Shown: positions 35,501 through 49,200 of the stretch, piece by piece
Layout of the letters: every line of letters starts with the position of its first letter
Position numbering within the stretch: position 1 is the stretch's first letter
DNA from: Pardosa pseudoannulata
Taxonomy: Eukaryota > Arthropoda > Arachnida > Araneae > Lycosidae
DNA length: 64,000 bases
Assembly (NCBI GenBank): GCA_032207245.1
Contig: CM063500.1
Span: forward strand, 78,702,125-78,766,124
Direction: 5' to 3'
The notes under the pieces: generated by a model
The model's input: only the letters and a program-made list of their open reading frames with translations
Databases searched by the model: none
Told to the model about the DNA's origin: nothing
Position numbers and translations under genes: made by a program

Positions 35501-37884
35501 ACAATGTGTCAATCAATCTTTTAAAAATTTCTGCCAAAAATCTGTCAATAAAAAAGAAAATTGACTTGTGAATTTTTATGAAATCTGATATTTAAAATAA
35601 TACTTATCTTCTTTAATATTTCTTAATAAATTGTTTTTTTCTTTTGCTTTGCTTTGTAAAATAACAGTAATCATTTTACTTATTTATGTAAGGAAATTTT
35701 GCCAGAATGCTTTATCAATTGTATGATATTATTTAAGTGTCATTAACAAATCCTGATATTTATTTATTAAGCCCTTGTAGTGCAAATCAGTTTCATAAAA
35801 TCCAGGCTGTACTTTTACAAAACAGACTTAAAGAGTATGGGAATGCATTGACAGAGTGGAATAAAATTATTTTTCAAATTTCTGCAAAGTATCTATATAC
35901 TTATAAGCTTCATGCAAATCTATAGTAAATTCATAATAAGTTCCACCTGTTATAATATTATATACAACAGGGCAGCCACACATCATGCAAAACAGGTAAA
36001 TCATAAAACTGTTAAGGAAGATTTCAAAATTCTACAAAAATCAATGAGTTTTTCAAATTTTTACCAACTTTAGAAAAAAGTTTTATTTAATTGCTAAAAG
36101 AACAATCATTATGCCAAGATTAAAATTTTAAATATTTGAATTAAAAAAAAAATTATTACATGTTATTAAACAACTTTAAAGAATTGTATTTTCTTTTTAA
36201 GTCAGGTCATTTTCTGTTTTCATTTTAAAGTAACATAAATTTATTTTAATTATTCATTATGTATATTAAATTATATAGATATTTTTTCTCTACCAGTTTA
36301 AGAAAAACATCTCACCACTTTTAATTACACTATTCATGTATATGTTGATTTAAATTGATGGAATGAGAAATTTCAATCATAATATACACACTTCACATGG
36401 AAAAGATACATGTCTTTGGCTTATGGCATTGGTCTTCAACCTGGGTTCTGTGGAATGCTGGGGTTTCCTGGAACTTTAACAAGGGTTCTGCAAGTGATTA
36501 TTATTTGCTTAGTCAAAGTGGCAATTTAGTAAAATTTTAGTTTTAATGAAATATAAAATTCTTAAAGGCAGTTTGCTTGTAAAAATAAATATAAATAAAT
36601 ATTTTATAGATAAAATAAAATCTTAAATTTTGTAAAAATCATTATGGAATTTATGGGTGGGATAATGGAAATTCATTTTGGCTTATGGGATTTAGACTAC
36701 TCTGATTCCTAAAATGGTGAATCATTAAGTGGAACCAGATAGAAAAATTATGTCATTATATACCTAAAATTATACTTTTTATTCATATAAATTTAAAAAA
36801 AAAAAAAAACTTCACCTCTGTAGGAATGCAGCCTCTACTGCATCAAAACTTAACCCATTTCTGAGAAATGTCATTAGCTGTGAATGTCAGAGAATTTTAA
36901 GAAAATTATCGGGGAATATTTTTGTCTGGATTTTGTGGCCATCATGTACAAAACATTAACATCTGAACCAAATGGGTTGCTATATTAAATGTAGTTTTTT
37001 CTTCTGTATATTTGTCTTTTAAATTCATTATATATATATATATTTCTTAATTTTTTACATTAATATTTGTATTTATTGTCTATAAAACATGCTTTTTTGC
37101 ATACATACATCTTAATTGTATGTACATTGATTAATATGGAAATTATTTCCTTTGTGTTCATCAGTTTCAGATTTTATTAATTGTTTTGAGATAGATTATA
37201 GATTAACAAAACAAAAAGAAAACTGAGTTACCATTTTGTATATACAGTAAAACCCGTTTAAGAAGTTCCTGCTTAAGAAGTTTATAATTTCAGTACCAAT
37301 TTTCCTCCATATTCATACAATGTTAAAATAACCCATTTATAAAATTTCGTTCCAAACTCTTTATCACTTAAAAAGTTTTCTTTCATTTCTAAGTTTACTT
37401 ACAGGAAATGTTTGTAGCTGCCTTTCGATTACTGTTTTTTTATCTCCTCTGTGTTTGCAAAAGTCAATGTTTATGACTGAAAACAATTGTTGTCATTTTT
37501 ATTTAAAATGTACCTGAAGAAGTTTTTAAAATTTTAAGACAACTTTACTGTTATCAATTACAAATTGCCGATAAGAAACAAAAACAAAAAACTAAAACTG
37601 ATTTTTTCTGTAAAATCAATTCCAGTGGTGTTTAAAGTAAAATTTCTTAGCTGAATTCTAAGATATTCTAAGGTAATTATGTTGTTTTCCTTTATTAGCT
37701 GATTTTTTTTAAGTATGCGAAAAATATAAATTTTTGAGAAAAACCAAAACTATTGTTTATATATTATTTTTTAGAGAAAAAAAAATCTCTCCTCATTATC
37801 TATGTAATTATTTTAAGAAGTTTTCTCTTTCCATTCCCTTAGCAAACTTCTTAAGTGGGTTTTACTGTATATGTATTTATATAT

Positions 37885-37925
<41 letters not shown>

Positions 37926-40900
37926 CACATACATGTGCATAAATATTGTTTTGATGTGTTATTTTCCTGATTTCCCATTTAAGACGTTTTCTTAAGAAGT
38001 TTTTATCAGTTAGGCCCTTGGAAAACTTATTAAGCGGGTTTCACTGTATATATAAAAGATTAACAATTTTTTTATCCATTTGTTAATTTTTACGGTAGGA
38101 TTATTTTTCTGTATTTTATATATTCCTATAAAACAAAATCAGATAATTTTTTTTAAAGCTATAAGACCACTTTTTTAATTTTGCAGGGAAAATTGAGAGT
38201 TTAATATACCATTTTAATATAATTAACAATAGCAAGATTAATTGACTGTTATCATAAATATTTTAGTTGAAAATAATAACCTCTTATTTCAAGATTTTAC
38301 TTTGTGTTTTTTAACTAAAAATTTATCTTGACAGTTGTTTTTGTATCCCTAAAAATTGAAAAAAGATAAAAAAAACTTTGAAACATAATTAATCATACAA
38401 CTAAGCCTTTTTATTTCTTAAGTCTATACTTAAAAAAGTTGAAACTTAAAGATATAATTCATATTTTATAGAGTTGAAAATCTTGGACCTGATGCTTGTA
38501 GCCAAGTAAATGACTGTCCTGATGAGCTGCTGTTTGGCCGTGTTGGTTATTTGTATTCCTTATTATTTTTAGAAAAACATATCTGTGAGGATAAATTTAG
38601 AGATCATACTATGAAAGAAGTAAGTGTTAGGATAGCATATTTGGGTATTCAAGGGTTGAATGTTTATTGTTGTATCATCATCATCATTATTAAAAGTTTG
38701 TTCATTTCAATCTAAGAGCAAAATTTATTTTCAACAGATCTGTTAAATATAAAATTTGTATAAAATATTTTTAAAGTTGTTATTTAATCATTTATATGGG
38801 AAAAAAACACTTTTTTCAATTTAGTATCAGTATCTTTTTTTACAACTAAAATTTAAATTTAACTCATAAACAATGAAAAAGTATTTTTTTTTTTTGTATC
38901 CTGTAGGATACAAAAAATAAATAAAAATTTTTAATAAATCAATGAAAAAACATTCATTAAAGGGCATTATTCTAGATGCATAAACACCTTCAATATCAGT
39001 TATGTCTGTGCTCACCCAATTCAGTTTAAATAACTAAAAAATGATGAATTTATTTATAAAATTTTTTAAAAAATTTAAAAAATTAACATTTTAACATGTT
39101 GGAATTCTTGTATTTAATAAATATATGCATTTTATAAATATTTATAAAGTATAAGTCATGTATTAACATTGAAGCACATACTTCTTGACCAGTTCTTTCA
39201 TGCTTAATAAATATTATACAAGATGTACTTAACCCCTTAACTGCCACGAGCGTATATATATATGCGCTTTTGCACTTGGATGCATTAACTATCCCATAAT
39301 GAGTATGTGTATACCTTGTGTATGTTAAAGATTGTATAAGTGAGTGTACATAATGACAATCAGGAAAGTACTAAAAAACGTATTGCAGGAAGTCTTATAT
39401 ATACATCCAAAACAGTTAAAGCATTGACTGCGCAAGACGTATATATACGGCCCCAGCAGTTAAGGGGTTAATTATTAATTTTAGGAAATAAAAACTTCTA
39501 TAATAAATGGGTTAATATTTGTTTCACTTTTAGAATTATTCTGTTATTTTTGCCTTTTATGATTTTTATATAAAAATTTAAAATAAACATTTTATTTTGT
39601 TTCAGAGGTAAAATAAACTTTTAAAATAATCCTTCATCATTTTTTATGGACAAATTAGTTAATTTTTATGTGTTTATTTTTTCTTTAGAAACTTTATTTG
39701 ATCAGTATTAATCTATAAAATTTGCTATATGTATAAAACAGTTTATAAAAAACAAGATGAAAATATATTTACATTAATTTATTATACTTAGTATTCATTT
39801 ATAATTTTTATATGTAATAGTATATACATTTTTTTTAAAAAGTTTTATATGAGACATACAGGAACTTTATTTAACACTCTTTCTAGGGTCTTGTAATTAA
39901 TATATAGTAGAACTTTTTCAAGGCTGCCATTGATTTATTTGATAATGAGGAATTTGCACATGTGAGAAATTTGAACAACTTAGTATTTTTCTGATAATTC
40001 TAGACTCGTAGATTACAAAAATGTTTTCAAAAATGTAAAAAACTGGGTCCATCATTTTAAAAATTAATTTTAAAGTTAAGTGAAAATTACGTGACATCAA
40101 AATGCTGTGTGATTGGTTGTGACATAGTTCACAATATCCAATATTTTCTTATTGCTTGTAAGTGCACACTATTTTTTGATTTTGTTTTTGCAAATTCTTG
40201 TAATTTTCCAGCTATCAAAATTTATTTTATTATTATTTTTATATAAAAAAGTATGCCTCTCTGAAGAAAATATTTATAATATCTTGAAAATACATAACCT
40301 TCCCCTCCCCCGAGTTATTTATTAGATAATTATATGCTTTAGATATTTATATGTTTTACGATATTTATATGCTTTATCAAACATTTATTGTACTTGAATT
40401 CTGTGATAATACTCAAAAATGAACAGTTTTAAAAGTTAAAAAGCACTGGTTAAACAGCAGTCCTTTAAAAGGCATAGATGTATTTTTATATACTTTAATT
40501 GTTCTAAATTAGTAATATTTAAACAAAAACAAGCATTTACTTACCAAAAAGTGGTCTTCACAAACCCATAAAGATGATTTATATAATAATTTAGGGTTTA
40601 ATTTCTCCTCCTTTTTCATCGCATTTGTCCAGATTTTACGTGTATGCAGATCTTTGGGAATGCTGAAAAATATCTTCTCATTGCAGTTAGTTGTATTTTT
40701 ACAGAGAGGCACAATACAATATTTATAATATGATTTCTTAATGGCAGACATAATAAAAAAATTTCTATTATATGCGATACTTTACACAGAAACAAATTTA
40801 AAAGTCGCCTTTTAACATGTAAACAGCATAGCTGGTTGGTGTTCTCGGGAACAATGACATCACAAACTCGGCGGAGGAAAAGTATCGTTTTTGAGAGACG

Positions 40901-43900
40901 TTAAAGAGTCCGCCATAAAACCAATTAGAAATCACTCATTAGGTCCCTAAATGAAAGAAAGCCGAACGATGGCCGAATGGTAGAGCACTGCTCTTCGGAA
41001 CCAGAGTTCGCGGGTTCGAATCGCGCTGATGGTATGGATGTTCATAGACGTTCAGAATCGGCTTTAAACAGTAGGTCCCAGTCTCATTAGCCCTCGTGTG
41101 CAAAACAGTAGATCGTAGTGCTAAAAAACCAAAACCAAAAACCAAATGAAAGAAAAATAAGTACTGTCCTGCTTACTTTTTTTTGTCTTATATTGTTTAA
41201 AATTAAAATTAGAAAACGTGAAAGTTCCTTATTTCATATGATTTCCTTGCATTCTGAAAATAAAGTATATATAAAAATAAATATATAGAGAGTTTATTTT
41301 AAGTAAAAACAGGAGCAGCATATCTACCAAAAATTCAGAGGCTTGAATTCATCTTATGATGACTAACTGAAGACTTGACAAAATTGACATCACAAGTTCA
41401 ACATCAGAGGAGTCATTGATATGAAAGAGAATGTTTATAAATAAAGTTCATTCAGTTGTGTTTGTTATTATAATTATAATTATTTAAGTTTTCAAAATAA
41501 ACACTGTGGCATTTAAAACTTAAAATTCAGTGAGTGCTGCATTTCTATCAATATAGCATTTATGTACACTCAAAAAAATAAATAAATAAATAAAATAAAA
41601 TAAAAGCATAAGATATTCTTGTAAATTACTTGGGTTACTTAGATTTTAATTTACATCAAGAGTTGCTAAATCTTTTAATTCAAATAATGAAAAATTAAAA
41701 TTAATGCTTTCATGTGATGTAAGTTTATTGTTACTAATTTTTTTAGCAGAAGTATAATTAAAAAATTTCTCTCCTCATTTAATTTAATGTTTCATTTTTT
41801 CAATATTTTTCATAGCATAGTATGAGTAGTATGTTAGTAGATTATAAGTACATTCTTGAACTAAAGTATAGAAATATTAGTAAGAAATATTTTTAAAAAT
41901 ATTTCTTACCTGTAATATTTTTTAGCAGTTTAACTAAGTTTGGCATTTCTATGCAATTTTAGTTTTTTTTTTTTTTGTGCTATTTTTCTAGACTTTATTG
42001 TTTATGTGGATGCAGTGTTTCTTCCAAAGTTTACAGTACCATTTTAAAATCTTCTGAATATTTTGTTTCTAATGTTTTTAAGACTATTTTAAAATAAAAA
42101 TACTACTGACTCAAAACTTAATCTTAATGCTTACATTTTGTTTTATTTTGCCCTGAAGTCACAAATGCTTGCTGATATCTTCTTTATGGTAATTTTTTGA
42201 TTATTATAAGTATAATTTGAAAATTCGCATAGGTTGTTGCTGCAGTTTTAGAATCTGGACAGAGATCAGCTCACAAATCAAAAAATGTGAAAAAAATGCC
42301 CCTCTTTTATGAATGGCATGATAAAGCCTATGTTGGAAGTGCTCATGGATTTGCAGGAATAATGTACATGCTTTTACAGGTAAACATATAATTTTATCTT
42401 CCAATTTTATTAGCTTCCATGTTTATTACTAGCATAAAAAGTTACAAAGAGTCATATTTACTTAAAATATATTTTATGTCCTTTTTATATATTTTATTTA
42501 TGAAGTAACAAATATGCTACACTTTCTAGTATAAATAACCTTTTTGGTATTATTTTAATAATAGCAGGTTAAGCTATAATTTTATAAAAATGAAATTTTG
42601 TTAAAGAAGTTTGCAAATTCTAATTTTGTCATTTTATAGAAGGCATTAATATGAAGTTATATATTAGAAAACTGTATCTTTCTGCATACATGTGTACTGA
42701 TATGAATAATTTCTGTGTCAAAAAATGGCTGTGAATATTTTGTATCAAAATTACAGGAATACCTCATTTAGAACTGTTGCCAATTAATCTTAAATACAGC
42801 ATTAAATAAATTTGCTCTGAGTGAAACTTTGTTTCCATTAGAAAATGTGTAAATTTACTACTAACAAATTTTGTTATAATAAAATCATCTGTATACTTGT
42901 ATAATATTAATAATAAATAATAAAAGGATAAAAGGTAGTGTGGTATAGCCACATTCTATTTAAAAGGGAATACCAGGAATTGCCGGTTTCCTGACCCCTT
43001 ATTTTATGGAATGGGGCTTGTTCATGTCCAAGTCACCTTCAGTCTTCCTGCACTGACCATCCATGGGTTGCTGTTTGTTCTCCCCGTCTTTCACCATTTG
43101 TCCAGCTTGAGCATTGCTTTGTGCCATAAAATTCCTAGGCTTTTCTTCCTACTCATGCTATGTTTTGGCGATCATCTTGGATTCCTGCTGGCGGGATTTT
43201 TCCACTGACCTAGCCATGTGCGGTGTTGAGTGGGCATCATTTTAGCCGAAATTGGGGAAGAAGTCACCTACATTTTTTTGTTAAGCAAAATTATCTTTTT
43301 TTAGCCATTTTGCTTTTGGCGTCATGTCAAGGGACAAGTATTTTTTTTTTTACAAAGTCAGCAAGTAATATAGAATAATAAATGTTCCTATAAGCTAAGG
43401 AATGGGGCTCTTTTCTATTCTTCAATTTTCATTTACTACTGTTTTAAAATCAACATAAAAGCTACCATATGAATATACTGAATTGTGTCTGCCGTCGTAT
43501 AGTTCCACTAAAGAACCAGTGAAATGTTATAGCAGCTTAACGGAGAAATGCCATTATTGTCTTTCGTCTTCCATGAGTAACAAGATTGTTATATTCAACA
43601 ACATCATAATTCTACAGATAGAAATAGTGGAACACACTCTTATTGCTTAATGTTTCTCAAATGAAGAAAGTTATTTTTTAATTAGAAAATCAACCAACAT
43701 TTCTGCATCAATTTTTTCTCCTCCATGCAGCATTATGTCAATTATAATTTTAATAACAGATTTTAATTTTCTTATTTTATTTTTCAAAGGACGACTTATT
43801 TTTAAATGGGTATTCCTATTATTTTGTCCTATATCTGTATCTTCTGTTAATATGGCTTATGGTGTTTTGGATGAATATATAGATACAAAATAAATGCTCA

Positions 43901-46233
43901 GAATCATGTCAATAGCCTGAAATATCATAAAGTTACATTTTAAAGAAAATTATTAAAAGCAGTGTTTGGTGATCTTCTGGTTTATCTGGGGATGAAAGGG
44001 GCAAAATAATAAATGAAAATATATCAATATGCAATTTATGTCTTATTGGTATACATAAAAAAATTAAATAATAAGAAAATTCTGGAATTAATCTTGTAAA
44101 TTTTATTTTAAATAATTTTACATCATCAGAAATTATGTAATATTCTTTCTAATAAAACTAATATTGGAAAACATTTTTTCCCAATTAGCAAAATTATTCT
44201 TTTTAAATTAATTATGAATAATTCGGTAACATTTGTGGAGTGTAAAAGAATGGTTAATCCAAACCAAGTGGTTTGTATATACAAGCCAAATTTCAAGGTA
44301 AAAGTTTATTTTAGTTTATTAGTCTAATTGTTCATTAAAATTTAATTAGAAATAATGTTTTGTTTTAGAAATTTTAAAAATGTATTTTTCAAAAATATTA
44401 ATCTTAATAAATATAAAAGCATTACTCTGGAAACAATACTGTTATTGCAATATTGCTGAATAACTAGAAGAATGGTGATTTATGAGTAAATATAGTTATA
44501 AAACATTAATGCATGACTTTATACATATTTGTAACTCTATTACTGGTACCAAACTGTTAGTCTTTCAAAAATAGGGATATCTATTCACTTTTACTTTAAA
44601 GTATCACAATATGTCAATAATATCAATATTTGGATGTATAACACAATATTAAACTTCTGATGCCGATAGTTTTTCTACTTACATTCTTTTTCTCTGGTCC
44701 CAATTTTATTCATATATCTATAATATTAAATTTCTCCATTTAAGAAGTTTTCCTTTTAAGCATTTGGCTACTTAAGAAGTTTTATGTATTTAACCCCCCC
44801 CTTTTCATTTCATTGTGAGGTTTCATAGTTTTTATCTGAAGAGATATAAACGATATAGTTGTGGAAGAACTGATTGCTATTAGAAAATATCAATAAATAT
44901 AATTTAAAGCCTCAATAACAATTGTTAGAAATTAGGATGTTTTGGCACTCTGCTTGTAAGTCATGATAGGGGTAACTTTTTAATAAGCAAAGTCAATTTG
45001 GTTCTTTTTACAAATCATCACAGGTGGAGCTAAAAGTTATGGATTATAAAAGTAAATTAAGCTCAAATTCTTAGGAATAAAATATATTACAATAAATTAA
45101 TATAGTAATATTATTTCTGTTTTCCTTTAGTATATATCTAAAGATAATATTTTCGAAATGTTAAAACAAATTGGATTATTCTTGTTTAAGGTTAATGTTT
45201 TAGATGTTTTGAAAACCTACATTCTAGGTTAATTAAAATGTTAAGTTTGTTTTTAATTTTGGAGTAGCACTACATATCTATAAGAACTCATTCAGAGATG
45301 AAGAAACAAATTACTACTAGATTAAAATGTTTTTTATAATGCATTTTTCCTGCTTCCCATTTAAGAAGTTTTAATTTCTTGTTCCCTTGGAAAATTTCTT
45401 AAGCGTGTTTCACTGTGTATACAGTGGACTCTGCTTAATGTGATCAGTTTGGGACACCGAGATTTTGATAACAATAACTGATTGATAACAATAAACAATA
45501 TGCAAAATTAGATAAATCTACCCCCTTTAATTCACACGTACTACATTTCAAAACAAAATGAAAAAACACACCTTATATTATCCTGCATTTATGTATATTA
45601 TCTTTTAAAACATAAGAATTGTATACATAATTTAAAAAAATTGATCAATTGTTGACTGTCTACAATTTTTTCTAAGAACTATTTGATAAATTGTTTGTAA
45701 TCATAATCAACCTGTCAAATCATTTTAAAATTTTGATCTTTTGTTTAACATTAAATCATTTCACTTTCTGGCTTTCATATCAACAAGCTGCCTGTAGACG
45801 AGCAAGGCATAAAATATGAATATGTTCCTTTTCAGTTCTGATAAGAATGTGTTTCCTTTTGCTTATCTGACCACCACTGACCACCAGCAGGGTGTGCGTA
45901 TTTATGAAAAATTTCAGGAACGTGTAAAGTCCCACTCCTTTGTTCATTCTCTATTTTCCTAGTTGGAAGAGGGAGTATTTTAAAAAATTCAAACAACAGC
46001 AAAGGAAAAGAAAGAATGGGTTTCTTCTGAATAGATTGTGAATATTCCTTTGCCAGTTAAAATGAGGTTGGAAAACTGATAACATTAACCAATATAATGA
46101 TCACATAAAATGATAATTTTAACATAGAAGTGTATAGAGAAAATCAAGACCAAGGGATTTTGATAACAATAAGTGATTGATAACATTAACTGTGATCACA
46201 TTAAGTAGAGTCTACTGTATATTCACATATAAC

Positions 46234-46281
<48 letters not shown>

Positions 46282-49200
46282 GACTGCTGGCATTCTTGGC
46301 ATTTACAAGATTTCGGGCATTCTAGTGTTAAGTGCTAATAAAATGTATAATAATTAAAAGTAAGAAGTACAAAGTAATTGTTTTAAAACTTTTTTGATAA
46401 AGTAAAAATATAATAAAAATGTATTAATAAAAGGAAAAATATTTAACTAAAACCTTTGATCAAGCCTTGAAATTTGATGAAAAAATTTGTGAAAACCATC
46501 TGGAAAATTTCTGTAAGATAATTTGTCAACTGGAAATCACATTCCATTCTACAAAATTCATCATGGAGTACAAAGATTCACACTAATAAATTATATCAAA
46601 AATCGAAATTAAATAGTAAGGAGTTTTCTTTAGAGTTTCTTAACTTGAGCTATTCAAATAGATCATTGCTACATTTGCAATGACTCTTTCATTTCTAATA
46701 ATTTTAGTTTCCAAGCTACTCTTTCATTTTCACAATTTCATTATCCATCTTCAACAATACTATGAGTAAATGGATTTATACAAAATAAACAAGAGCTGTA
46801 CTAAACTTGAGGAAGAGCTAGTTTTGTACACCTTTCATATTGTATTATACTGAATCATCCAGTGCAAATTAAAATTTATTAGCCTAATTATTAATTGTAC
46901 TATAATAGGGTCAGCAATGAGTAAAGTCGCATTAAGTAAGATTTTCCTGTATATGTAGTCGATATTTAATAGTTCAAATATTTATCTTTTCTCATTCCGT
47001 TCCATACCAATTTGTCACTAAATTCTCTTGATTATACAAACTTAGCTTTTAATAAATCAAACTTTTAAATAAAAAAAGTTTTATTGCTCTTGTGGTTCTT
47101 AGAAAATAAGTTTAAGGAAGAAAAAGATTGCATAGACCATTATTTGGTTATAGGGAGTGAAGGTGAGTGTTCAATTTTGTGAGATGTGAAATAAATTAGA
47201 ATGATGATAACCTATTTTAACTATCTTAAAGTTATCAATTACATTGCAATGCCAGAGCTTTATTGCTTAGATACCTTGAATCTAAGCAAAAAGGAATATG
47301 AAGTTTGTTTCCTCAATTTGCAAAACCTTGACAAATTGTAGTTTGTAAATGAAGGATTTTAAATTTTCTAAAATAAACCTGCTTTTTCAACAAAAGGTTT
47401 AAAATTTTAAACTTTGGAATATGTACTGCATATATTAGTTTTGAAATGAGTCCAGTTTCAAAACTATATTCTATTAATTTAAATTTTTTTTAGTAGTTCC
47501 AATGAATTTGACTAATTAAGGAATGACTGTACATTACATGATGTATTATAGATATTTTATATTTTAATGGTATAATTTTCACCATGATAATTTATAAATG
47601 TAATTTATTATCTCTTTTTAATGTAGAAATTATTCTTGCAGGCTCAAGAATACCTTTCAAAAGAACAAATCGATGAGTTTGTAAGACCAACTATTGACCT
47701 TATTTTAAGCCTACAGTTTCCATCTGGGAATTTTCCTTCTTCTCTTGAAAATTCAACTGATAGATTAATACATTGGTGTCATGGAGCTCCTGGTGTAATC
47801 CATCTCCTGCTTTTATCATACAAAGTGAGAAGTTTTAGAAGCTGTAGAAATTTAAGACTTTTTTTTAGATTGAAATATAATTTACTTGCTTTTGCTATAA
47901 AGTTCTTTTGGAAGAAATAGACAATCACATTACATACAACTTTATAAACTAAGTATTTTCATATTTAGAAGAAAAATTATGTTTCAAAATGATATTTATT
48001 CTATCATAAAAGTTTTATAATGTTTAATGCCCTTATAAAATGACTGTATCATCAAGACATGTAGTCTCTTATTATTACTAACAGTAGCTTAAAAACTGTT
48101 TCAGGAAAGTCAGGCATGTTTTAAAATGTTTTTAGATATTTTTTTCAAAGGTTGAATTTTTTATTATATTTAAAAACTAATGAAAATAAAATATTTAACA
48201 CTTTAGTGTACATTATATGTGTATTCAGAGAATTGTTCATATTTTCTAAGAGTGATTTTGGTAATTGATATTTAAGCCCAAAAAGTGTATTTTTTGCAGA
48301 TTGAGAATTGTGAGAAATAGTAATATTCAATAATCAGGACCTAATTTATGGTAGTGAATTTGGTGTGCCTGTCCTGGTTATAAAAATGAGAATTTAATTA
48401 TTCCTTTAATCCCTTTGCGACCAATGTCTCGTATACCCGGTGCAGCGATTTCAGTCTTATCAATCCACCCTCGTCACCACACAATAATCTACAGTTGGTA
48501 TTGAGAGACCAGCATCGCATATGCTTAATAGGATATCTTAACATTTTATTTTAATTTTTAAATGCTAGATTTAATTACTAGATGGCATAAATGGCAACAG
48601 TCTTCACAATGGTCGACTCGTATAGCATTTACGTGCTGGTCGTCAAGGGGTTAAAGGTTGGTTGGTTCACTGATGGTTTTAACAAAGATGGCTGCATTTA
48701 CTTTGAGAGGTACTTTGGACTTATAAGTGTGGGTGCTCAGGATTTAGAAGAAGAAACCAAGCAGAAGATCCCCAAGTTTGGCCTTCCATCTCCCGAGATA
48801 TTGTTTGAGAACTTGGAGAGCATTATCATCACGAACCTATTTGATAGGCCATTATTAATGAATATGATTAATCTTAGCCTGATTCAACCCTTGATCCCAC
48901 TATTCTCCAGTTACGAAATCATTGCCTTTGCCAACTAAGCTACCACAGCTGGCCTCCTATAATAATTTTGCATTTTGTTCTTGAAATTGCAATGACGTTC
49001 TTGGCATTCAAATATCATTATTTCTCAACAATCCACTAAAGGCACAAGCATTTACGTGCTGTAACATTTATTCTAACGTATGTAGAATACCTAAGGCATT
49101 TTCCCACCAAAAGCATGATACACAAATTTATTCATTTTTCAGATGAAAAAAAATCAGTAGGTTATAATTTTAGGCAACAAAGTGATGTATGAAAGAAATA

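Noticed and set aside
36850..36980. A further TTAA element (TTAACCCATTTCTG ... AAATGGGTTGC)
   Set aside because: Only weakly inverted ends, no right TTAA and no second copy; could be chance.
37890..37930. Short tandem repeats as a possible CRISPR or centromeric array
   Set aside because: Simple dinucleotide microsatellites; no spacers and no higher-order units.
48591..48938. 115-codon plus-strand frame
   Set aside because: It covers the end of a TTAA element and the antisense strand of a SINE; no protein family fits.
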